In this document: positions 9,386-18,503 of the stretch, piece after piece
Layout: every line of letters begins with the position of its first letter
Numbering within the stretch: the first letter of the stretch is position 1
Origin: Zwartia vadi
GTDB taxonomy: Bacteria; Pseudomonadota; Gammaproteobacteria; Burkholderiales; Burkholderiaceae_B
Direction: 5' to 3'
DNA length: 64,000 nt
NCBI RefSeq assembly: GCF_030410375.1
Contig: NZ_JAUHHE010000014.1
Span: 39,710-103,709 of the forward strand
Notes under the pieces: model-generated
What the model saw: the letters and a program-made list of their open reading frames with translations, nothing else
Databases searched by the model: none
Told to the model about the DNA's origin: nothing
Position numbers and translations under genes: made by a program

Positions 9386-11695
9386 ATGACTGATGGATCC
9401 CAACCTGGTTTGTTTGACCCGAGCGATGCGGAGGCATCGCTAACGCTTGGCTTATATGCCGAGCAAGCTTATCTTGATTATGCGGTCTCGGTTGTGCGCG
9501 GCCGCGCCCTACCTGATGTCGGTGACGGCCAAAAACCCGTCCAACGCAGAATTTTGTACGCCATGCAGGCCATGGGCCTTCAATCTGGCGCCAAGCCTGT
9601 CAAGTCGGCCCGCGTCGTCGGTGATGTGCTGGGTAAATATCATCCGCACGGAGACCAAGCTGCTTACGATGCGCTAGTGCGAATGGCGCAACAGTTTTCT
9701 TTGCGCTATCCCCTGATTGATGGTCAGGGTAATTTTGGTTCACGAGATGGAGATAACGCGGCTGCGATGCGTTACACCGAAGCTCGGCTGACGCCTTTTG
9801 CTCGGTTGCTGCTCGATGAGCTTGACGAAGGCACCGTAGATTTCATTCCGAATTACGACGGCAGTCACCAAGAGCCTTCCATGCTGCCGGCGCGTTTGCC
9901 CGTCATGCTGCTCAACGGCGCATCTGGTATTGCAGTCGGAATGGCGACAGAGATACCCGCACACAATTTGCGTGAAGTTGCGCAAGCTTGTGTGGCGTTA
10001 ATCAAAAATCCATCGCTTGCGGAATCCGAGCTTTACGAAATGATTCCGGGTCCTGATTTCGCGGGTGGTGGTCAGATTATTACGTCTCCCTCAGATATCG
10101 CCCAGATTTATCAAACGGGGCGTGGATCTCTCAAGGCGCGTGCGCGCTGGCAGTTTGAAGAGATGGCTCGAGGTCAGTGGCAACTGGTCGTGCATGAGTT
10201 GCCACCCGGTGCGTCTTGCCAAAAAGTACTTGAAGAAATCGAAGACCTGACGAATCCCAAAGTCAAAACGGGAAAGAAAGCCTTAACTCCGGAACAACAG
10301 CAAACCAAGGCCCAGATGCTGGCGTTGCTCGATGCTGTGCGTGACGAGTCAGGAAAAGACGCCGCTGTCCGTCTAGTGTTTGAACCCAAAACCTCAAAAA
10401 TAGATCGTGAGGAGTTTGTGACGACCCTGTTGGCACTGACCAGCATGGAAACGAGCGTGCCAATCAATCTTGTTTGTATCGGCACGGATCATCGGCCTCG
10501 CCAAAAAGGCTTGCGCGATGTATTGCTTGAATGGATCGGTTTTCGTACGCATACTGTTCTGCGTCGTACACGGTACCGGTTCGACAAGATCACGGACCGC
10601 ATTCATGTGCTCGAGGGTCGGATGCTGGTGTATCTCAATGTTGATGAGGTCATCCAGACGATCCGAGAGTCTGACGAGCCTCGCCCGGCATTGATGGCTC
10701 GCTTTAAATTAAGCGAACGTCAGGCGGATGACATTTTAGATATGCGTCTGCGTCAACTGGCTCGCCTTGAGGGCATCAAGATTGAGCAAGAGTTGTCGGA
10801 AAAGCGCGCAGAGCAACAAAAGCTCCAAGAGTTGATCGAGCAACCCAGTGCACTCAAAAAGCTTGTGGTCAAAGAAATCGAGGCGGACTCCAAGCTCTAT
10901 GGGGATGAGCGACGAACACTTATTCAGGTCGCTGAGCGTGCCGTCAAAGAAGTCCGCGTTCTGGACGAGCCCGTCACAGTTATTGTTTCTCAGAAAGGTT
11001 GGTTGCGTTCGCGCCAAGGTCATGGCCATGATGCAACGCAATTCAACTTTAAAGCGGGCGACGGTCCCTACGGCGTCTTCGAGTGCCGCAGCACAGATTC
11101 GCTGATTGCTTTCGGCGACAATGGTCGTGTTTATAGTGTTGCCGTTTCAAGCTTGCCCTCGGCGCGCGGGGATGGCGCACCCGTGACGTCCATGATTGAT
11201 CTTGAGCCAGGCTCACACATTGAACATATGGTCGCGGCCTCAGCTGATAGCAAATGGCTACTGAGCACCCGTCAAGGTTTTGGCTTTTCAACCAAACTTT
11301 CTGACATGATGAGCCGGCAGCGGGCTGGCAAGCAGTTTGTCACCCTCGAGAAAAACGATCGTCTGCTCAGACCGGTCCCGCTTTTCTCTCAGGCAACGCA
11401 TGTGGCCTTCTTTTCTGCTCGCGGCAAATTGTTACTGATTGCTCTTGATGAGGTAAAAAGTTTGTCTTCCGGCGGCAGGGGAACAATCTTGATGGGTATT
11501 GATGCACCCGATACCTTGTCGCAGACTGTACCCGTCTCTAAGTCTGGTTTGCGTGTGACTGGGACCTATCGAAGTAAACAAGTCGAGGATATTCTTTCAG
11601 GAGCATCCCTTGAGCAGTATGTCTCCAAGCGTGCTCGCAAGGGGAGATTGCTTGATATTCGCTCCAAAGAACCCGTTCTTTCCCCGGTACTTTAA
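9386..11695 (+). CDS. parC: DNA topoisomerase IV subunit A (ParC)
   Basis: ParC is the DNA-cleaving subunit of topoisomerase IV, 769 residues. It starts on the base after the parE stop codon, so the two are translationally coupled. The catalytic tyrosine is Tyr130 in [11 protein letters not shown], and the winged-helix segment has KYHPHGD (84-90). The quinolone-determining positions read Gln91 and Asp95 where E. coli has Ser80 and Glu84; I believe this is normal for betaproteobacteria and make no resistance claim. A coiled-coil tower (about 460-500) and a beta-pinwheel C-terminal domain follow. That C-terminal domain has fewer repeats than GyrA, supporting ParC. Confidence 0.96.
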   Translation: MTDGSQPGLFDPSDAEASLTLGLYAEQAYLDYAVSVVRGRALPDVGDGQKPVQRRILYAMQAMGLQSGAKPVKSARVVGDVLGKYHPHGDQAAYDALVRMAQQFSLRYPLIDGQGNFGSRDGDNAAAMRYTEARLTPFARLLLDELDEGTVDFIPNYDGSHQEPSMLPARLPVMLLNGASGIAVGMATEIPAHNLREVAQACVALIKNPSLAESELYEMIPGPDFAGGGQIITSPSDIAQIYQTGRGSLKARARWQFEEMARGQWQLVVHELPPGASCQKVLEEIEDLTNPKVKTGKKALTPEQQQTKAQMLALLDAVRDESGKDAAVRLVFEPKTSKIDREEFVTTLLALTSMETSVPINLVCIGTDHRPRQKGLRDVLLEWIGFRTHTVLRRTRYRFDKITDRIHVLEGRMLVYLNVDEVIQTIRESDEPRPALMARFKLSERQADDILDMRLRQLARLEGIKIEQELSEKRAEQQKLQELIEQPSALKKLVVKEIEADSKLYGDERRTLIQVAERAVKEVRVLDEPVTVIVSQKGWLRSRQGHGHDATQFNFKAGDGPYGVFECRSTDSLIAFGDNGRVYSVAVSSLPSARGDGAPVTSMIDLEPGSHIEHMVAASADSKWLLSTRQGFGFSTKLSDMMSRQRAGKQFVTLEKNDRLLRPVPLFSQATHVAFFSARGKLLLIALDEVKSLSSGGRGTILMGIDAPDTLSQTVPVSKSGLRVTGTYRSKQVEDILSGASLEQYVSKRARKGRLLDIRSKEPVLSPVL

Positions 11696-11743
11696 AGATA
11701 AAATGCCGCACAACATGATTCACGTTCTTTTTTAGGTATTCCC

Positions 11744-12787
11744 ATGTCGTTCCAAGTCACCGTCCAGCCCAGCCAGCATCAGTTTCCTGCAGATCCAGAC
11801 AAAAGTGTGCTGGATGCTGCTCTTGCCGCCGGGATATTGCTGCCATACAGCTGCCGCAGCGGTGCCTGTTCGACCTGCAAAGCCCGGGTGGTATCAGGGA
11901 CCGTGGAGGCTGGTCATAGCGCCGCACAAATTCTGACTCCAGAGGAGATTCACGAAGGCTTCACCTTGCTATGTCAAGCGCGTGCGACATCTGATCTCGT
12001 CATCGAGTCGCGCGAAATACGATTAGCCTCTGACATCCAGGTGCGCAAGCTTCCCTCCCGTGTGACCTCGATTCAGCGACCCGCACCCGATGTTGCGGTC
12101 TTGACATTGCAATTGCCTGCGACCGAAACCTTCCGGTTTTATGCGGGCCAGTACGTCGAGATCATCCTCAAAGACGGCAAGCGTCGCAGCTATTCCATGG
12201 CGAATCCTCCTCATTCTGCGGCGTCCCTTGAACTACACGTCCGTCATTTGCCTGGTGGTATGTTTACCGACCATGTGTTTGGCGCGGGCGCAACCCAGAT
12301 GAAAGAGCGTGAAATCTTGCGCGTAGAAGGACCTTTCGGTTCATTTTTCCTGCGTGAAGACAGCGACTTGCCTATCGTGATGCTTGCCAGCGGCACGGGC
12401 TTTGCACCGATCAAAGCAATTGTCGAACACATGATCCACAACAACATAAAGCGTCCCGTGACGCTTTATTGGGGAGGACGTCGTCCCGCCGATCTCTATA
12501 TGCATTCGCTCGCTCAGCAATGGGCTCAGACCTTGCCCGATTTCACGTACGTACCTGTCGTTTCAGATGCTCTACCAGAAGACGGCTGGACCGGACGCAC
12601 CGGTTTTGTGCACCGGGCTGTGATGGAGGACTTTCCCAGTCTGATGGGGCATCAGGTTTATGCTTGCGGAGCGCCTATTGTCGTGGAATCTGCCAGACGT
12701 GAATTCGTTGCTCAGTGCTGTTTGCCCGATGATGCTTTTTTTGCTGACGCATTTACCTCAGAAGCAGACATTGCCGCATTAAAATAA
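11744..12787 (+). CDS. 2Fe-2S ferredoxin / FAD-NAD(P)H reductase fusion (AscD-like)
   Basis: This is a 347-residue electron-transfer flavoprotein. The N-terminal plant-type ferredoxin has Cys37, Cys42, Cys45 and Cys77 (CRSGACSTC plus LLCQ). The FAD-binding beta-barrel has RSYSMANPP (about 152-160), and the NAD(P)H-binding fold has SGTGFAPIKA (about 213-222) and a terminal YACGAP motif. In Burkholderiales such genes are usually annotated as CDP-6-deoxy-delta-3,4-glucoseen reductase, but the same architecture occurs in phenol hydroxylase and naphthalene dioxygenase reductases. No oxygenase or sugar-nucleotide gene is nearby, so the electron acceptor is unknown. It sits 48 bp after parC and 56 bp before the UgpB-like gene. 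Confidence 0.85.
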   Translation: MSFQVTVQPSQHQFPADPDKSVLDAALAAGILLPYSCRSGACSTCKARVVSGTVEAGHSAAQILTPEEIHEGFTLLCQARATSDLVIESREIRLASDIQVRKLPSRVTSIQRPAPDVAVLTLQLPATETFRFYAGQYVEIILKDGKRRSYSMANPPHSAASLELHVRHLPGGMFTDHVFGAGATQMKEREILRVEGPFGSFFLREDSDLPIVMLASGTGFAPIKAIVEHMIHNNIKRPVTLYWGGRRPADLYMHSLAQQWAQTLPDFTYVPVVSDALPEDGWTGRTGFVHRAVMEDFPSLMGHQVYACGAPIVVESARREFVAQCCLPDDAFFADAFTSEADIAALK

Positions 12788-12843
12788 GTATTTCCTCGCA
12801 CAAAGGTTTTGTGCCCTTGACCGTTATCAATAGGATCTTCAGC

Positions 12844-14163
12844 GTGACCCTCCTTAAACGTATTGCCGTAGTGCTCGGTTTATCTTGTGCTGTTGCATTG
12901 CCTGTTCAGGCAAATCCAGTCAACATTGAGGTCTGGCACACAATGACCTCGATTCACAAGTCCGAGTTCGAAAAAATTGCCCGCCGCTTCAATAACGAAC
13001 AAAAAGACGTGAATGTCGTATTGAAAGCCTTCCCTAATCAGGATGCACTGCGTAAGGCAGGAGAAAAAGCTGTTGCTGAAAAGCGCAAGCCTAATCTCGT
13101 CCAGCTGCCAGATAATCGCTCGCCTGAAATTATTGCCCAACACAAAGACATCATTCCTCTTCATCAGCTGCTGAAACAGTATCCGATGAAAGATGCAAAC
13201 TGGTTTCTGACACAAACAACAGGTTTTATGCGGGACAATCAAGGCCGTCTGATGGCCTTCCCCTACATGGCTGAAATCCCCGTGATGTTCTATAACGTTG
13301 CAGGGTACAAAAAAGCAGGGCTCGATTCAAACAAGCCCGCAAGAACATGGCCTGAGTTGCAAAATCAATTGCTGGTATTAAGAGACAAGGCACATTATCA
13401 GTGTCCCTTCGCGACCAGCCATCAGGTGACCACGCATCTCGAAAACATGGCACCCATCAATGGGGCCTTGTATGTCACACCCAAAAACGGACTTGATAAT
13501 GTCAAGGGCGCGCAACTTAATCTTCTCGATCCAGTATTTATGCGCCATCTGTCCATCATGGTCAGCTGGAAGCGCTCGGACTTGTTCCCGTTTAACAGCA
13601 ACGGCACCGAGGCTGACGAGATGTTTGCTGATAATCGTTGCGCAGTCATTACAACCACCTCTGGTGCTTTGGCGCGCATGCAAGACGCAAAAGGCCTGAG
13701 CTATGGCGTTGCGCCCTTGCCGTTTTATGACCAGGTTGTCCGTACAGCGGGCGCGCCTTACGTGAGCGGGTCAGCGCTTTGGGCAACATCGGGTCACACC
13801 AAAGAGCAAGACAAGGCCACCATGACCTTTTTATCCTTTTTGGCTCAACCGGTGATTGCTTCCTCCTGGCATCAGCGTACAGGCTTTTTGCCACTGACTG
13901 ACGCAGCATTCCGAACCGCTGACGCAGCGTTTTATGATCGTATCCCTGGTGCGCGCCAATTAGTCGATAGCATGCGCAACGTCAAGGATCCCAACAGTCG
14001 TGGTTTCCGTTTGCGTAATTATCCTCAGATTGAGCCAATTCTGAGTCGCGAATTTGATGCGGCGTTGTCAGGCAATACACCTCCTGTCGAGGCGTTAACC
14101 AAAGGTGTCGACCAAGCGAAGGTCCTCTCTCAGGATGCACCGGTCGCACCAAGACGCAAATAA
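12844..14163 (+). CDS. UgpB-like extracellular solute-binding protein (family 1)
   Basis: This is a periplasmic sugar/glycerol-phosphate-type binding protein. GTG 12844 is preferred because AGGA lies 8 bases upstream and it gives a compact signal peptide (MTLLKRIAVVLGLSCAVALPVQA); an in-frame GTG at 12811 would add 11 residues. The mature part resembles UgpB throughout: NIEVWHTM at the N-terminus, MFYNVAGYKKAGLD, TTTSGALARM, a WHQRTGFLPLT motif and RGFRLRNYPQIEPI near the C-terminus. UgpB feeds sn-glycerol-3-phosphate or its diesters to the UgpAEC transporter. No permease or ATPase gene is nearby, so it is an orphan in this window and its ligand is uncertain. A strong terminator follows. Confidence 0.85.
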   Translation: MTLLKRIAVVLGLSCAVALPVQANPVNIEVWHTMTSIHKSEFEKIARRFNNEQKDVNVVLKAFPNQDALRKAGEKAVAEKRKPNLVQLPDNRSPEIIAQHKDIIPLHQLLKQYPMKDANWFLTQTTGFMRDNQGRLMAFPYMAEIPVMFYNVAGYKKAGLDSNKPARTWPELQNQLLVLRDKAHYQCPFATSHQVTTHLENMAPINGALYVTPKNGLDNVKGAQLNLLDPVFMRHLSIMVSWKRSDLFPFNSNGTEADEMFADNRCAVITTTSGALARMQDAKGLSYGVAPLPFYDQVVRTAGAPYVSGSALWATSGHTKEQDKATMTFLSFLAQPVIASSWHQRTGFLPLTDAAFRTADAAFYDRIPGARQLVDSMRNVKDPNSRGFRLRNYPQIEPILSREFDAALSGNTPPVEALTKGVDQAKVLSQDAPVAPRRK

Positions 14164-14216
14164 TGAATGAGCGGTGTCAACATAGCAAACGTACTTTGAC
14201 ACCTTGACTCAGAAAT

Positions 14217-14246
14217 AAAAACGGAGCCTTTAAGGCTCCGTTTTTA
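14217..14246 (+). terminator. Rho-independent terminator after the UgpB-like gene
   Basis: ACGGAGCC (14221-14228) pairs with GGCTCCGT (14234-14241) around a TTTAA loop. It is flanked by A residues on the left and a run of T on the right, so it can work in both directions. It separates the core-gene segment from the pilus cluster. Confidence 0.92.
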
Positions 14247-14293
14247 TTTCGTGTCGTTTTGCTCTATGCGTAATAGATGCAATTGTCCTGACG

Positions 14294-14328
14294 TGTATTC
14301 GGAGCCAACATAGTCGTCTCCGAACACA
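14294..14328 (+). other. Leader hairpin directly upstream of the pilus cluster
   Basis: TTCGGAG (14298-14304) pairs with CTCCGAA (14318-14324) around a 13-base loop, and the stem extends by three more pairs after one mismatch. It ends about 13 bases before the first pilus ATG, which has no recognisable Shine-Dalgarno sequence. The structure could influence translation of the operon or be an operator; nothing more can be said from sequence. Confidence 0.35.
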
Positions 14329-14340
14329 GACGAAATAAAT

Positions 14341-15108
14341 ATGTCAGCGACATGGATTGCCAGTGCTTCCTTAATTCTTTTTTTAACCGCATGCGGGGGA
14401 ACGGCCTCACTGCATTCTAGCGGCCATCGTGTTGGCGTGAACATTCCAACTGGCGCGTTGGATTTTGGCTGGCGCTTGTCGGGCGAGCGTTCAGTCGCAC
14501 CGCTTCAGGTTTTTTCCGATCCCACACATATTTGGTTGCATTGGCAGCCTCATCAAACCATACCCGCGATTTTTGGAGTCACCGAATCTGGTGAGCAGAT
14601 TGTTGACTATGAACGCCATGGTCCTTATGCCAAGCTCGATGGTCGTTGGGATGCGTTAGTTTTTCGGGGTGCCCACCAACAGGCTAGAGCCCGACGCATT
14701 CATACACAGTCGGCGCCAAGCAGTTCAATACCGACTGTTGCCAATTCACCTGTCACGCCGTCGGTTGCTCAGCCCGTGACTGAGCCAATCAGTGCATCCA
14801 CCACTGCTTCACAGGCTTTTTATGCTATTACACCAGGTGACAAAAATCTGAGACAGGCATTATCCCGATGGTCGGGTCTAAGCGGCTGGAGATTTCAAGC
14901 GGAACATTGGTCTGTGGATGTTGATATTCCATTGACTGCTACTGCAAATTTTTCAGATGATTTTATTGCTTCCGTGCGTGCATTGATTGAAGCCACTGAA
15001 CTATCAGATCGACCATTGCAGCCTTGTTTCTATGCCAATCAAGTCTTGCGGATTGTTCCACTGACTGAAGCGTGCGATCGCACCCTCGTTGAGGGCGCGC
15101 GCGTATGA
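14341..15108 (+). CDS. pilL: PilL/TcpQ-like pilus lipoprotein with a VirB9-like N-terminal part
   Basis: This is the first gene of the pilus cluster, 255 residues. The signal sequence ends in the lipobox LTAC (Cys18), so the protein is probably lipid-anchored in the outer membrane. The C-terminal part (about 160-250, beginning with FYAITPGDKNLRQALSRWSG) matches the TcpQ/PilL C-terminal pattern, thought to help the secretin insert or assemble. Residues about 55-120 (HIWLHW, PAIFGV, GPYAKLDGRWDALVFR) recall the TrbG/VirB9 fold of conjugation machines; this is a pattern-based inference. A Ser/Thr/Pro-rich linker joins the two parts. It overlaps pilN by four bases (ATGA). Confidence 0.65.
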   Translation: MSATWIASASLILFLTACGGTASLHSSGHRVGVNIPTGALDFGWRLSGERSVAPLQVFSDPTHIWLHWQPHQTIPAIFGVTESGEQIVDYERHGPYAKLDGRWDALVFRGAHQQARARRIHTQSAPSSSIPTVANSPVTPSVAQPVTEPISASTTASQAFYAITPGDKNLRQALSRWSGLSGWRFQAEHWSVDVDIPLTATANFSDDFIASVRALIEATELSDRPLQPCFYANQVLRIVPLTEACDRTLVEGARV

Positions 15109-16733
15109 GGGCTTTAAACAGCAAACTTCTTAGGCCATCCCTTTATGTGACCTCGCTTTTGATAGCATTTTCGCTATTAAATGGGTGCGCACTCCATCAG
15201 CGCCTTGCCCAGCAGGAGGGACGCGTTAAACAGGCGCGTGGACTGATAGAGCAAAAGCAGGAGGGCTTTGAGGCTGCAACAAAATCCGCCCAGCATAGGG
15301 CTCAAGCACAGCAGGTTGCAAAGCCCTGGCTAATGGGACGCGCGATCCCGCTGGCTAGGGAGGTGACTCTCCCTCCCGCATTAAGGGGAAAGATTGATAC
15401 GACCTTGATGTATCGCGATGGCAAAGTAGATCTGCCAAGCTTGGCAGATCGCATCACACAAGCCACTCAAATTCCCGTTCGAATCAAACCTGATGCGCTG
15501 TTGCCCGCTGAGCACTTTTTACCTCGCTTAAGCACCGCAGCTGTTCAAACAGTTAGCACTGCACTGACGCAAGGGCAGGCTCCGATGGGTACCCGGCCAC
15601 TGCCAGAGGTGCTTGACATTGTGTCACGTCGCCTGGGTGTCCTGTGGCGTTATCACGATCGGGCGTTGGAGTTCTATCGCACGGAGACGCGTGTCTTTGA
15701 TGTGCGGGCGCTCACATTGTCTGCGCAGGCAGATGCCAGGCTTGGACGGACAGCTAACAGCAAAAGCGGAGGGTTTGACAACTCATCCCGAACATCACTG
15801 GTGGCCTCTGATCAGCATGTCCTGCTTGCAATTAAAGAAAGACTGGAGCCATTTTTATCGCGTGCGGCCATTATCGCTGCCCAGCCAGGTGCCTCAACCT
15901 CTATCGTCGTGACGGATACACCTGAGGTGCTCAAGGAGGTTGCACAATATTTGGAAAGAGAAAATCGAATTTTGACCAGACGCGTGCGGTTGATTTTCGA
16001 GGAAATCACATTGGTGACGCATCAGGACGCAGAGTTTGGCTTGGACTGGGACACTCTCTGGGAGCACGGCAAGCTTGCTGCATCATTGTCGAGTTCGCTG
16101 GCGGGAACTGCGGTGACAGGCGTGACTGCAAAGCTTGGTGCATTGCCCTCGGCATCCGTGCGCAGTCAAGCTGTCCTCAACGCCTTATCCAAATACGGTA
16201 CGGTCTTGAGGCACGTGACGATTCCAGTGCTGACGCTTAATCGTAGGCCTGTCACGCATGCTGTCAGAACCACTTTTTCCTATATTGATCAAGTGAAGTC
16301 TACGCAACATGCAGAAGCTGGTCATGCATCGACTCGAACAGGTCTTGGGTCGGTCTCGGTCAGTCAAAAAGAGGAAACGGTCGGCGCATTTTTGACGCTG
16401 GTCCCCGATGCACAGGAAAACGGACAGGTTCTGTTGTCTGTCGCTTACGACAACACTGTCGCGCAGCCTCTCAAGTCTGTTGTGGTGGGTGATCCGGGTA
16501 GTCGATTGCAGATTCAGCAAATCACGATTGACGGACACGGGACCGTTCAGCAAATTGCCCTGAAAACGGGTCAGCCGATGCTGATTTCAGGTTTTGATTC
16601 CAAACAGGATGAGTCGGATCGTAGTCGACTGACACCAGAGTCCCCCCTTGTTCTCGGAGGCTCGGATCGCGCCCGGCAGTCTCGCACGGCCACATTGATT
16701 ATGGTGACTGCTCAAGTTGAGGAGGGGATTTGA
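15105..16733 (+). CDS. pilN: PilN-type type IVb pilus secretin (outer-membrane lipoprotein)
   Basis: The secretin forms the outer-membrane pore through which the pilus passes. It has 542 residues, typical of R64 PilN. The signal peptide ends in LLNGC, giving a lipid-modified Cys28. Residues about 70-290 are N-domains, with the signature ERLEPFLSRAAIIAAQPGASTSIVVTD region before the core. The conserved secretin barrel spans about 295-540, seen in RRVRLIFEEITLV, SVSQKEETVGAFLTLVP and GQPMLISGFDSK. Gene order (after the PilL-like gene, before PilO) matches IncI1 thin-pilus clusters. The next gene's ribosome-binding site overlaps its end. Confidence 0.85.
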   Translation: MRALNSKLLRPSLYVTSLLIAFSLLNGCALHQRLAQQEGRVKQARGLIEQKQEGFEAATKSAQHRAQAQQVAKPWLMGRAIPLAREVTLPPALRGKIDTTLMYRDGKVDLPSLADRITQATQIPVRIKPDALLPAEHFLPRLSTAAVQTVSTALTQGQAPMGTRPLPEVLDIVSRRLGVLWRYHDRALEFYRTETRVFDVRALTLSAQADARLGRTANSKSGGFDNSSRTSLVASDQHVLLAIKERLEPFLSRAAIIAAQPGASTSIVVTDTPEVLKEVAQYLERENRILTRRVRLIFEEITLVTHQDAEFGLDWDTLWEHGKLAASLSSSLAGTAVTGVTAKLGALPSASVRSQAVLNALSKYGTVLRHVTIPVLTLNRRPVTHAVRTTFSYIDQVKSTQHAEAGHASTRTGLGSVSVSQKEETVGAFLTLVPDAQENGQVLLSVAYDNTVAQPLKSVVVGDPGSRLQIQQITIDGHGTVQQIALKTGQPMLISGFDSKQDESDRSRLTPESPLVLGGSDRARQSRTATLIMVTAQVEEGI

Positions 16734-16735
16734 TC

Positions 16736-18058
16736 ATGCCTTGCAGTTTATCTTCGAGTGCTCAGTCTGAGGCATGTGTCGTGTCGTATTCTGAAGGCAC
16801 CGATCTCGTGTTCGCACTAGACTGGACGCCACTGGTAGGAGGTTTACCGGAAAAGCTAGGTAGGCAACGTGCGCGTGCGGCAGGTGCGACACATTTTGTA
16901 GTCATGGGCAGTTTGGCTGCTGTAGTCGGATATGGCGTGATTCGTTATCAATCGTCAGGCGATGGAGAAAGGCGATCCGAATCCGTGCGTGCAGCTTACG
17001 CTGCGGCAGCACTATTCGCTCTCGCACATCCTGAAGGCGTGATTGCAGCCATTTGGTCTGTCCCAGAAAAAGGTTACTGGTTCGTTGCTGTGAACTCAGG
17101 TTTGGTCTTGGCGCAAACTGATCGATGGTACTCAACCCTTGTTGAGGCTGAAGCGGCACTGCTTGGTTTGAAAGAAAGATTTCCAGCAATGCGTGTGCTT
17201 CATACTGAATATTTAGGAGAGGATGGGGTATCCGATTGGATACTCAAGCGTATCAACCCTCAAGCGCGTCTGGAAAAAATGACCAGACAAAATAGCCGAT
17301 TCATCCAGTTAGTTTGTCTCTCATTCGTTATCACGATATGTGGTTGGCTATGGTTAGATCGTCCGAGCCATCAGGCTTTACCTCTACCGGAAGATCATGC
17401 TGACGAGCGTTGGCAGCAAGTGCTTCAAGACTTTTCAAACAAACATCCTGTACACCATGCCGACCAGTTATTTAAAGTCGTGGCTGCGTGGCATCAGGCG
17501 CCGCTGAGTCCGGGTGGGTGGACACTCAAACAGGTCCTGTGTGAACCCCTGGGAATGGACTGGCATTGTGCCGCTCGATATCAGCGCATGAAAAAACTTG
17601 CGATGAGCGAGCAGTTGGATGCCGCAAAGCCAGAGGGTTGGATCGCGGAATTTAGCGATTTTGATCATGGCATCTTGAGATGGAGTGTGACGGATGCCGC
17701 CAGTATTTTTGAGCCTGTACCTCAAACGGTTCCTTTCAAAACCTGGTTGAGTTATCTGCAAAGTGTCGCACCAGTTTTTCAATCCATACAGATAGGTTCA
17801 GGTTCGCCAGTCCTGTTGCATGCCCCCTTAAGTCAAATGGGTGTGGCATTGGCGAGACCATCATCAATCAAGCCTTTAAAGCGAAGGATGCTTGCGATTA
17901 AAGGTCCTTTACGTTCGTTATCCGCATTAAAAGGACTCACGATACCTGTTCGCTGGCGCAGCGTGCAACTTGATTTGGGTATGCCTGAGGGACAGGGTGT
18001 CAGTCGAAGTGAGCTAATCGTTAGCCTGAATGGAGAAGTATTTGAAATTTCCGAATAA
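16736..18058 (+). CDS. pilO: PilO-type pilus assembly protein
   Basis: This is an inner-membrane protein of thin-pilus systems (PilO2 family), about 440 residues, thought to link the cytoplasmic ATPase complex to the periplasmic and secretin parts. I prefer ATG 16736 because GGAGGGG lies about 8 bases upstream; a TTG at 16730 is also in frame. The N-terminal soluble domain (about 10-170) contains VFALDWTPLVGG. One hydrophobic segment (about 190-208) is followed by a C-terminal domain with paired cysteines (VLCEPLGMDWHC). It is identified from order and overall pattern rather than any catalytic motif, so the family call is somewhat less certain than for its neighbours. Confidence 0.75.
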   Translation: MPCSLSSSAQSEACVVSYSEGTDLVFALDWTPLVGGLPEKLGRQRARAAGATHFVVMGSLAAVVGYGVIRYQSSGDGERRSESVRAAYAAAALFALAHPEGVIAAIWSVPEKGYWFVAVNSGLVLAQTDRWYSTLVEAEAALLGLKERFPAMRVLHTEYLGEDGVSDWILKRINPQARLEKMTRQNSRFIQLVCLSFVITICGWLWLDRPSHQALPLPEDHADERWQQVLQDFSNKHPVHHADQLFKVVAAWHQAPLSPGGWTLKQVLCEPLGMDWHCAARYQRMKKLAMSEQLDAAKPEGWIAEFSDFDHGILRWSVTDAASIFEPVPQTVPFKTWLSYLQSVAPVFQSIQIGSGSPVLLHAPLSQMGVALARPSSIKPLKRRMLAIKGPLRSLSALKGLTIPVRWRSVQLDLGMPEGQGVSRSELIVSLNGEVFEISE

Positions 18059-18503
18059 ATACAACGGTGATATGTTTGCTTCAATTTGGATCGTGCGGTT
18101 GAGAATGCCTGTTGTGATTGTATTGACAGCATTATGGATCCAAAGCGCAGAGGCAAACGAAACAAGATCTTCTGAACCAAATGTAGTGCAGGAGCTTTTG
18201 CAATTGGATACCCAAGCGGCCTTGCTTGCCGCAAGAAAGAATGTTGTGGGTAATCTTTCGCAGCCTGGTCCTGTCACCCATCTAGTCACAGAAAATATTT
18301 TGCTGGCTATCTATGGTGTTGGACAATCACTGACTGCGGAGGTTTTACTTGATGCGGAGCCCCATGTTTTTAAAAATCGACAAGTTAAACCTGTTACGGG
18401 TCGATCGGTTCAATACACACTTGAGCGGATTGCACCGCCTTGCATCCATTTGAAAAAATTGGAAACGCCAGAGGTGTTATGTCTGGGGCAGGTACGGCCA
18501 TGA
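18030..18503 (+). CDS. pilP: PilP-type pilus biogenesis protein
   Basis: This is a small periplasmic protein between pilO and pilQ, as in R64-like clusters. The reading frame from ATG 18030 overlaps pilO by 29 bases and gives 157 residues. ATG 18072 would give a shorter leader beginning MFASIW, and I cannot decide between them. A hydrophobic signal segment ends near ALWIQSAEA. The C-terminal half (AIYGVGQSLTAEVLLD ... VTGRSVQYTLERIAPPCIHLK) has the pattern of the PilP family. Two cysteines near the C-terminus could form a disulfide. It overlaps pilQ by ATGA. Confidence 0.75.
   Translation: MEKYLKFPNKYNGDMFASIWIVRLRMPVVIVLTALWIQSAEANETRSSEPNVVQELLQLDTQAALLAARKNVVGNLSQPGPVTHLVTENILLAIYGVGQSLTAEVLLDAEPHVFKNRQVKPVTGRSVQYTLERIAPPCIHLKKLETPEVLCLGQVRP

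Noticed and set aside
9653..9670. Gln91 and Asp95 in ParC at quinolone-resistance positions
   Set aside because: These residues appear to be the normal state in betaproteobacterial ParC, so they are not evidence of acquired resistance.
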